Positions 1 to 5,873 of a stretch of DNA of 5,873 nt are shown piece after piece; within the stretch, counting starts at the first letter, position 1; every line of letters begins with the position of its first letter. Location: NCBI GenBank assembly GCA_002438865.1, contig DJRJ01000071.1, positions 52,886 to 58,758 on the forward strand, written 5' to 3'. Made by a program: the position numbers and the translations under genes. The notes beneath the pieces were generated by a model. That model made no database searches. It was not told the DNA's origin and worked only from the letters and a program-made list of their open reading frames with translations. This stretch comes from Clostridiales bacterium UBA6363. Lineage in GTDB: Bacteria > Bacillota > Clostridia > UBA1381.

Positions 1-1857
<1,857 letters not shown>

Positions 1858-1866
1858 TAAAAAAAA

Positions 1867-1876
1867 CACCTCCTCC
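1867..1876 (-). promoter_or_regulatory. Ribosome binding site deciding the folC start
   Basis: On the minus strand the sequence GGAGGAGGTG is an extended match to the 16S anti-SD. It is followed by TTTTTTTTA and then GTG (1857..1855), a nine-base spacing that favours the GTG start. No clear CCUCC-type partner that would sequester it is visible in the leader. Confidence 0.8.
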
Positions 1877-1888
1877 AACAGCCTGCCG

Positions 1889-1904
1889 AAAAAGAGATGC
1901 TCTT
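1889..1904 (-). other. Small hairpin with U-run in the riboswitch expression platform
   Basis: Between the THF aptamer and the folC SD the minus strand reads AAGAG-CAT-CTCTT followed by TTT. This is a five-base-pair stem with a three-base loop and a short U-tract. It resembles a very weak intrinsic terminator and may be part of the expression platform. The stem has only two G-C pairs, so efficient termination is doubtful. The P1-side AGAG (2005-2002) could compete for the CTCT, but this is speculative. Confidence 0.3.
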
Positions 1905-1910
1905 AATTTC

Positions 1911-2006
1911 CAGCGGGATGCGGATAATGTACCGCAAGCACAAGGCTTTTCGTTCCGGCGGCAACTCCCCGTCCGACGGACACTTTACGCACAAAATCCT
2001 ACTCTG
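1911..2006 (-). ncRNA. Tetrahydrofolate (THF) riboswitch aptamer
   Basis: Read on the minus strand, the folC leader carries the conserved blocks of the THF riboswitch class in order: AGAGTAG (2005..1999), GTGCGTAAAGTG (1992..1981), GGGGAGTTGCC (about 1970..1960), AACGAAAAGC (1954..1945), GCGGT (1935..1931) and CGCATCCCGCT (about 1922..1912). Pairing supports it. P1 is CAG/CTG (2006-2004 with 1913-1911). P2 is GGAT and TGTGC against GGTACA and ATCC (1999-1989 with 1932-1922), with a 2x2 U internal loop. P3 is TCCG/CGGA (1980-1977 with 1957-1954). A hairpin AAGC/GCTT (1948-1945 with 1939-1936) follows. The P3-loop GGGA (1969-1966) can pair with TCCC (1918-1915), as in the pseudoknot known for the class. 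The class senses reduced folates and usually turns off folate transport or synthesis genes, which fits its place before folC-folP. Recognition is from recalled consensus, not a covariance-model search. Confidence 0.85.
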
Positions 2007-2022
2007 TTTTTTGTATATTTAC

Positions 2023-2051
2023 ATTATATAACGTTTTTTTTGATTTTGCAA
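2023..2051 (-). promoter_or_regulatory. Sigma-A type promoter of the folC-folP operon
   Basis: On the minus strand a -35 box TTGCAA (2051..2046) is followed after 17 bases by a perfect -10 TATAAT (2028..2023), inside a very A/T-rich stretch. Transcription would begin near 2016, about ten bases before the first conserved base of the THF aptamer. That is the right geometry for a leader that starts almost directly with the riboswitch. Confidence 0.8.
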
Positions 2052-2088
2052 TAGTTTTTTATTTGATTTTCGTTTTGATTATTGCAAA
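2045..2088. repeat. 9-base inverted repeat straddling the folC -35 region
   Basis: TTTGCAATA (2045-2053) and TATTGCAAA (2080-2088) are perfect reverse complements separated by 26 bases. The left arm covers the folC -35 hexamer. The arrangement could bind a dimeric regulator or simply reflect A/T-rich composition. No regulator is known to me for this motif. Confidence 0.4.
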
Positions 2089-2108
2089 CCGCACCGCACA
2101 AAATCAAC

Positions 2109-2121
2109 ACCGTACGCCGTA
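2109..2121 (+). repeat. Left copy of a 13-base imperfect direct repeat (ACCGTACGCYGTA)
   Basis: ACCGTACGCCGTA here matches ACCGTACGCTGTA at 2221-2233 in 12 of 13 positions. The last three bases overlap the left end of the palindromic element. The two copies enclose the element and a short A/T-rich tail, so they could be a relic of insertion or part of a larger repeat unit. Confidence 0.55.
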
Positions 2122-2196
2122 GGGCAGGGGCTTGCTCCTGCCGAACCGCACACGCACGGGACGGCATTTCGGGTCGATGAGGGCATCGACCCCTAC
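2119..2196. repeat. Double-hairpin palindromic intergenic repeat (REP/MITE-like)
   Basis: The outer ends GTAGGG (2119-2124) and CCCTAC (2191-2196) are reverse complements. Inside are two hairpins: GGCAGG/CCTGCC (2123-2128 with 2137-2142) and a perfect nine-base stem GGGTCGATG/CATCGACCC (2171-2179 with 2184-2192) with loop AGGG. The stretch is much richer in G+C than the flanking DNA. I recall similar GTAGGG...CGACCCCTAC palindromes scattered between genes of Clostridia, which suggests a dispersed non-coding repeat mobilised in trans. Copy number cannot be seen here. It lies between two divergent promoters and has no U-tract making it a good terminator for either operon. Confidence 0.65.
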
Positions 2197-2220
2197 CCGT
2201 ATTTGTTTACTTTTGCGAAA

Positions 2221-2233
2221 ACCGTACGCTGTA
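2221..2233 (+). repeat. Right copy of the 13-base imperfect direct repeat (ACCGTACGCYGTA)
   Basis: ACCGTACGCTGTA repeats 2109-2121 with a single C-to-T difference. It lies 24 bases beyond the right end of the palindromic element and 35 bases before the ctsR -35 box. Confidence 0.55.
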
Positions 2234-2267
2234 ACAAATTGTTCACAAACTAAATACAAAATATTCA

Positions 2268-2295
2268 TTGACATTTTCCGAAAAAGGGATATAAT
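2268..2295 (+). promoter_or_regulatory. Sigma-A type promoter of the ctsR operon
   Basis: A perfect -35 TTGACA (2268-2273) and a perfect -10 TATAAT (2290-2295) are separated by 16 bases, one short of the optimum. Transcription would start near 2302. A consensus-strength housekeeping promoter held down by a repressor is typical of CtsR-controlled heat-shock genes. I see no separate sigma-B promoter and no CIRCE element. Confidence 0.85.
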
Positions 2296-2305
2296 ATATT
2301 TAGAA

Positions 2306-2328
2306 AGTCAAAGAAAGTCAAAGTCAAG
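2306..2328 (+). promoter_or_regulatory. CtsR operator (two perfect heptads plus a third partial one)
   Basis: AGTCAAA (2306-2312), spacer GAA, AGTCAAA (2316-2322) matches exactly the CtsR box RGTCAAA-NAN-RGTCAAA defined in low-GC Gram-positives. A third AGTCAAG (2322-2328) follows, sharing one A with the second heptad. The operator starts a few bases after the predicted transcription start and runs to the ctsR SD, so bound CtsR would block initiation or early elongation. It makes autoregulation of ctsR-mcsA-mcsB-clpC almost certain. Confidence 0.92.
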
Positions 2329-2339
2329 AGGTGATTGAA

Positions 2340-2792
2340 ATGGGTATCAGCGACAAGATAGAATGTTTTATAACGGAGCTTTTGAAAGAGGAGGACGAAA
2401 ACGACTGGCTGGAGCTTAAGCGAAACGAGCTTGCGTCGTTCTTCAACTGCGTACCGTCACAGATAAACTACGTTATCGCCACACGGTTTAATCCTCAGCA
2501 TGGATTTATCGTGGAATCAAGGCGGGGCGGCGGCGGATACCTGAGGATAAAGCGTGTTGCAAACAACAATCCGCTTTCCGATACGATAACTTCTGTCGGA
2601 AACTCGCTTTCCTACCCCGATGCGGAGGCGTATGTATCATACCTTATGCGCACGGGAGTTTTGAAAAAAGAAAATGCGGCAATAATTCTAAGCGGCGTCA
2701 ATGACAATTCGCTTACAATCCCTCAGCCCGATAAAGACAGGCTGAGAGCCAATATATTCAAAAATATGCTGTCGGCATTACAGAAAGGATGA
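2340..2792 (+). CDS. ctsR: Class III heat-shock repressor CtsR
   Basis: The product has 150 residues, close to the 154 of Bacillus CtsR. The N-terminal winged helix-turn-helix is clear: ELASFFNCVPSQINYVIATR (30-49) is the recognition region, and ESRRGGGGYLRI (59-70) is the glycine-rich wing whose arginine (R62) contacts DNA and is the residue McsB phosphorylates in characterised homologues. Residues about 85-150 form the helical C-terminal domain that binds dimer partners, ending near DRLRANIFKNMLSAL. The ATG at 2340 is preferred over an in-frame GTG at 2331 because GAGGTGAT (2328-2335) is its SD at eight bases and includes that GTG. As a dimer CtsR represses this operon through the operator just upstream, and in relatives also other clp genes. 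It is first in the operon, and its stop lies five bases before the mcsA start. Confidence 0.96.
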   Translation: MGISDKIECFITELLKEEDENDWLELKRNELASFFNCVPSQINYVIATRFNPQHGFIVESRRGGGGYLRIKRVANNNPLSDTITSVGNSLSYPDAEAYVSYLMRTGVLKKENAAIILSGVNDNSLTIPQPDKDRLRANIFKNMLSALQKG

Positions 2793-2797
2793 TTTTT

Positions 2798-3169
2798 ATG
2801 TATGATTTATTTTCGGATTTTGAAAACCTGTTCGGCTCGCTTGACGCATTCATGCAGCCGATGACTTATAAAGACGAACGCAAATGCCCCGTATGCGGAC
2901 ATACCTGGTCGGATTTCAGACGCACGGGCAGATTCGGCTGCGGCGAATGTTACAAAACATTCCGCACACCTGCCGAGAACACTCTGCGGCAAATTCATTC
3001 GACCGCCGCACATACGGGAAAAATCCCGTCAAAGTCGGGCAGCGAGCTTAAGAAAAAGCGCCAATACGAAGCTTTGAAAGCACAGCTTCAGGAGGCGGTT
3101 AAAAACGAAGATTACGAAAAAGCGGCAAAACTGCACAAGCAGATCCGTGAAATGGAAAACAATAAATAA
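2798..3169 (+). CDS. mcsA: McsA, activator of the McsB arginine kinase (short form)
   Basis: The product has 123 residues. Residues 30-51 form a zinc finger with C30-P-V-C33 and C48-G-E-C51, in the family context CPVCGHTWSDFRRTGRFGCG followed by ECYKTF. A HAGKIP-like segment (HTGKIPSK, 72-79) follows, and residues about 84-119 are a UVR-type helical hairpin (NEDYEKAAKLHKQIREME). McsA binds and activates McsB and serves as an adaptor for ClpC. Bacillus McsA is about 185 residues and has another CxxC pair at its N-terminus; here that finger is absent and the protein opens with an acidic MYDLFSDFENLFG helix. No remnant of the missing finger is visible, because the DNA upstream is ctsR. The ATG at 2798 is preferred over 2789 because AAAGGA (2784-2789) sits eight bases before it. 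Family assignment is firm; the effect of the shortening is unknown. Confidence 0.93.
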   Translation: MYDLFSDFENLFGSLDAFMQPMTYKDERKCPVCGHTWSDFRRTGRFGCGECYKTFRTPAENTLRQIHSTAAHTGKIPSKSGSELKKKRQYEALKAQLQEAVKNEDYEKAAKLHKQIREMENNK

Positions 3170-3186
3170 GAAAGGATGCGGCAATT

Positions 3187-4185
3187 ATGATTTGGTATAA
3201 AAACAATAAAGGCGGAATAGTTATTTCAACAAGAATTCGTCTTGCCAGAAATATAGATTCCGTACCTTTCCCGTCATCATTAAAAGACAAAGAAAAGGTA
3301 ACAAACGATATAAAAAATGCGGTGCTGAAATCAAATTCAACGCTTGCAAAGGATTTCGAGTTTATCAACCTCGACAGCCTTTCAAAACAAAAAAGGCTCT
3401 CTCTTGAAGAAGAACATCTGATAAGTCCGCAGATGCTGGACGGAAACGGCAAGTCGGTTTTGATAAACAAAGACAAAACAATGAGCATTATGCTTATGGA
3501 GGAGGATCATATACGGTTACAGGTTATCCAATCGGGACTTGCGCTTGACGAGGCTTACGAAACCGCAAGCAGAGTAGATGACGTTATCGAGGAAAGCCTG
3601 ACATACGCATTTGACGAAACATTCGGCTATCTGACCGCCTGCCCGACAAACGCCGGTACGGGACTCCGTGCGTCGGTTATGATGCATCTGCCCGCACTTA
3701 CGCTTACAAAGAACATCGGCAGAGTGGCAAACGCATCGACAGGCTTCGGTATCGAAGTAAGAGGACTTTACGGCGAAGGCACTGCGGCGGACGGTAATCT
3801 GTATCAGATTTCCAACCGTGTAACAATGGGTCTTTCCGAAAAGGAAATTCTCGAAAAGCTTAAGGGCGTTGTCCATCAGATAACCGAAATGGAGGAAAAA
3901 GCAAGAAAATCGCTTGAAGAAAATAACCTTAACGCATTAAGCGACAGAATATTCCGTTCATACGGAATTTTGAAATACGCACGGAGCATCGCATCGGCAG
4001 AGGCGCAGGAGCGCCTGTCGGATATTATGCTCGGAGCGGATATGGGAATAATCAAGCCGGACGGCAAAATTTCGCCGCTCGAATGTATGATTAAATCCGC
4101 ACCGTCACTGATAAGCGGCGGCGAGGAGCTTCCGCCCGAAAAGCGTGATACTCTGCGTGCGGAATTTATAAGAAACAACATCTAA
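3187..4185 (+). CDS. mcsB: Protein arginine kinase McsB
   Basis: The product has 332 residues and belongs to the phosphagen (guanido) kinase fold. It transfers phosphate from ATP to arginine on client proteins, including CtsR, marking them for ClpC-ClpP. Visible motifs are STRIRLARN (14-22, ATP phosphate-binding arginines), MEEDHIRLQ (104-112), CPTNAGTGLRASVMMHLPA (152-170) with the catalytic-position C152, and RGLYGEGTAADGNLYQISNR (192-211) with E197. The last two match Cys167 and Glu212 of Bacillus-type McsB with a constant offset of 15. RDTLRA (320-325) is the RDXXRA phospho-arginine sensing motif. The protein begins about 15 residues later than Bacillus McsB (363 residues) and also ends soon after RDXXRA. 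The start has an AAAGGA SD (3171-3176) ten bases upstream; an ATG at 3176 is out of frame. It follows mcsA by 17 bases in the same operon. Confidence 0.97.
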   Translation: MIWYKNNKGGIVISTRIRLARNIDSVPFPSSLKDKEKVTNDIKNAVLKSNSTLAKDFEFINLDSLSKQKRLSLEEEHLISPQMLDGNGKSVLINKDKTMSIMLMEEDHIRLQVIQSGLALDEAYETASRVDDVIEESLTYAFDETFGYLTACPTNAGTGLRASVMMHLPALTLTKNIGRVANASTGFGIEVRGLYGEGTAADGNLYQISNRVTMGLSEKEILEKLKGVVHQITEMEEKARKSLEENNLNALSDRIFRSYGILKYARSIASAEAQERLSDIMLGADMGIIKPDGKISPLECMIKSAPSLISGGEELPPEKRDTLRAEFIRNNI

Positions 4186-4203
4186 ACGAAAGGGGAGATA
4201 ATT

Positions 4204-5873
4204 ATGTTATTTTCAAACTTCACAGAAAAAGCAAGAATTGCAATAAGCGAGGCGCACGAATGTGCGGTTGAGCTGGGACACAACTATATAGGCAGCGAGC
4301 ATTTGCTTGCAGGTCTTATCCGTGAGGGCAGCGGCGTTGCCGCAAAGGCTCTCGAAAAAGCCGGTATGACCGAAGAAAAGGTTGTGGATAAAATTAAAGA
4401 ATATATCGGCAGCGGATCTCCTCTGCCGTCCGAAACGGAGCTGCCGCTCACACCGAGAACAAAAAGAATACTCGAAATAAGCGCATATGAGGCTCGCAGA
4501 CTCGGACACAGCTACATCGGCACGGAGCACATATTAATGGCTATTATCCGTGACGGCGACGGCGTTGCCGCAAGAATACTCACCGCCTGCGGAATTAACC
4601 TCAATTCGTTCTACGGCGATACGGTAAATTCCATAGAGGGCAAAGCCGATTTTGAAAGCGGCACGGGCAGCAGCGGCACAAACGCCAATTCGCAGACCCC
4701 GACGCTTGACCAGTTCGGCAGAGATTTTACGGCTCTTGCAAAAGAGAACAAATTTGACCCTGTTATAGGACGTTCAAAAGAGATTGAGCGTGTTACGCAG
4801 ATATTGTCAAGACGTACAAAGAACAACCCGTGTCTTATCGGTGAGCCGGGTGTAGGTAAAACGGCGGTAATCGAGGGACTTGCTCAGAAAATTGCGTCGG
4901 GCGACGTTCCGGAGCCGTTAAAGACAAAGCGTCTTGTATCGGTTGACTTGTCATCAATGGTTGCGGGCGCAAAGTACAGGGGCGAATTTGAGGAACGTCT
5001 TAAAAAGGTAATAAACGAAGTCCTTGCGGCTAAAAACGTTATTCTGTTTATAGACGAGTTTCACACCATTGTCGGCGCAGGCAGTGCGGAAGGCTCAATG
5101 GACGCATCGAACATCTTAAAGCCGTTCCTTGCGAGAGGTGAATTGCAGTTAATAGGCGCTACAACGCTTAAAGAATACAAGAAATATATCGAAAAGGACG
5201 CCGCTTTGGAAAGACGTTTTCAGCCTGTAACAGTTGGCGAACCGTCGGTTGACGAAACCGTTCAGATATTAAAGGGCATACGTGACAAGTACGAGGCGCA
5301 CCACGGTGTTACAATCACCGACGACGCTCTCGAAGCGGCGGCAAAGCTTTCTTCAAGATATATTACCGACCGTTTCCTTCCCGATAAGGCTATCGACCTG
5401 ATAGACGAGGCGGCGTCAAAGAAACGTCTCGGTTCGCAGACAGAGCCTGACGAGCTTAAGAACAAAGAGGCTCGGCTTGAGGTATTAAAGAGCGAAAAAG
5501 AAGAGGCAATCACCGCCCAGGACTTTGAAAAAGCGGCTAAGATACGTGATGAGGAAAAGCTCATTGCAAAAGAGGCTGAGGAATTAAAGAGCCAGTGGAA
5601 AGGCAGCGGCACATCATCGGGACTTACGGTAGACGAAAACGATATTGCCGAAATACTTGCCGACTGGACGCACATTCCCGCCGCAAAGCTCAAAGAAGAG
5701 GAAACCGAAAGATTAAAGCATCTTGAGGAAACGCTCCACGCAAGGGTTATAGGTCAGAACGAAGCCGTAACCGCAGTTGCAAAAGCAATAAAGAGGGGCA
5801 GAGCCGGATTAAAAGACCCGAAACGTCCGATAGGCTCGTTCCTGTTCTTAGGTCCTACGGGTGTAGGTAAAAC
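4204..5873 (+). CDS. clpC: ClpC AAA+ unfoldase, N-terminal two thirds (cut by window edge)
   Basis: The frame stays open for 556 codons to the window end; full ClpC is about 810-850. ClpC is the ATP-driven hexamer that unfolds substrates and feeds them to ClpP. In order: an N domain with two repeats ([17 protein letters not shown], 24-40; [17 protein letters not shown], 100-116) that bind phospho-arginine and adaptors; a Ser/Gly/Thr-rich linker (about 150-166); the first AAA module with Walker A GEPGVGKT (213-220), Walker B ILFIDEFH (280-287), sensor IGATT (317-321) and arginine finger ERR (336-338); a coiled-coil M domain with a UVR-like segment (about 414-466, F441 at the position of the Bacillus F436 that controls hexamer activity); then the second module up to Walker A GPTGVGK (550-556), where the window stops. 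The SD AAGGGGAG lies seven bases before the ATG. The C-terminal ClpP-docking loop is outside the window. The DEFH replaces the usual DELH. Confidence 0.97.
   Translation, partial: MLFSNFTEKARIAISEAHECAVELGHNYIGSEHLLAGLIREGSGVAAKALEKAGMTEEKVVDKIKEYIGSGSPLPSETELPLTPRTKRILEISAYEARRLGHSYIGTEHILMAIIRDGDGVAARILTACGINLNSFYGDTVNSIEGKADFESGTGSSGTNANSQTPTLDQFGRDFTALAKENKFDPVIGRSKEIERVTQILSRRTKNNPCLIGEPGVGKTAVIEGLAQKIASGDVPEPLKTKRLVSVDLSSMVAGAKYRGEFEERLKKVINEVLAAKNVILFIDEFHTIVGAGSAEGSMDASNILKPFLARGELQLIGATTLKEYKKYIEKDAALERRFQPVTVGEPSVDETVQILKGIRDKYEAHHGVTITDDALEAAAKLSSRYITDRFLPDKAIDLIDEAASKKRLGSQTEPDELKNKEARLEVLKSEKEEAITAQDFEKAAKIRDEEKLIAKEAEELKSQWKGSGTSSGLTVDENDIAEILADWTHIPAAKLKEEETERLKHLEETLHARVIGQNEAVTAVAKAIKRGRAGLKDPKRPIGSFLFLGPTGVGK

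Noticed and set aside
1876..1878. TTG as the folC start (ten extra residues MEEVFFLVQN)
   Set aside because: The codon overlaps the SD itself and has no SD of its own upstream.
2119..2196. Palindromic element read as a terminator or as a CRISPR-like repeat
   Set aside because: There is no U-tract after either hairpin in either direction, no gene ends toward it (both operons diverge from it), and there is no repeat-spacer periodicity.
2233..2243. Short palindrome AACAA-A-TTGTT upstream of the ctsR promoter
   Set aside because: Five-base arms in A/T-rich DNA are expected by chance, and it matches no operator I know.
2331..2333. GTG as the ctsR start
   Set aside because: It lies inside the SD of the ATG at 2340, and the family sequence aligns from that ATG.
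2132..2338. A 68-codon open frame on the plus strand ahead of ctsR
   Set aside because: It starts inside the palindromic repeat, runs through the ctsR promoter and operator, and has no SD or familiar sequence.
2230..2340. CIRCE (HrcA) or sigma-B control of the ctsR operon
   Set aside because: No TTAGCACTC-N9-GAGTGCTAA palindrome and no GTTT/GGGTAT promoter are visible; the CtsR heptads explain the regulation.
3099..5693. Several minus-strand open frames of 70-145 codons opposite mcsA, mcsB and clpC
   Set aside because: All lie within genes with strong family evidence on the other strand, and their products look like compositional shadows.

Overview
The window looks like a piece of chromosome from a Clostridia-class Firmicute, probably in or near the Oscillospirales/Ruminococcaceae. 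The reasons are a ctsR-mcsA-mcsB-clpC operon, a tetrahydrofolate (THF) riboswitch in front of a folate gene, strong AGGAGG-type ribosome binding sites, and a palindromic intergenic repeat of a style I associate with this group. The taxon is an inference.

Layout: two divergent operons leave a roughly 480-base intergenic region. To the left, on the minus strand, lies a folate operon. It starts with an unusual folC whose product carries a C-terminal HD-type metallohydrolase domain (154..1857). Two bases further on comes folP, dihydropteroate synthase, which runs off the left edge. To the right, on the plus strand, is the class III heat-shock/protein quality control operon: ctsR (2340..2792), mcsA (2798..3169), mcsB (3187..4185) and clpC (4204 to the window edge, about two thirds present).

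The intergenic region is densely packed. Reading toward folC there is a good sigma-A promoter (TTGCAA-17-TATAAT), then a leader that folds into a THF riboswitch, then a very strong SD and a likely GTG start. Reading toward ctsR there is a TTGACA-16-TATAAT promoter followed directly by a CtsR operator with two perfect heptads and a third partial one. Between the promoters sits a double-hairpin palindromic element with GTAGGG/CCCTAC ends, enclosed by 13-base imperfect direct repeats.

How the genes work together: FolP condenses the pterin with p-aminobenzoate, FolC adds glutamate(s), and the riboswitch should lower FolC(-HD)/FolP output when reduced folate is plentiful. In the other operon CtsR represses its own transcript. 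McsB, activated by McsA, phosphorylates arginines on CtsR and on damaged proteins, and ClpC with ClpP unfolds and degrades the marked proteins.

The best candidates for something new are the FolC-HD fusion, whose HD half is a plausible but unproven enzyme of folate/pterin metabolism, and a shortened McsA that lacks the N-terminal zinc finger of the Bacillus protein. The rest is well-understood biology with small local departures.
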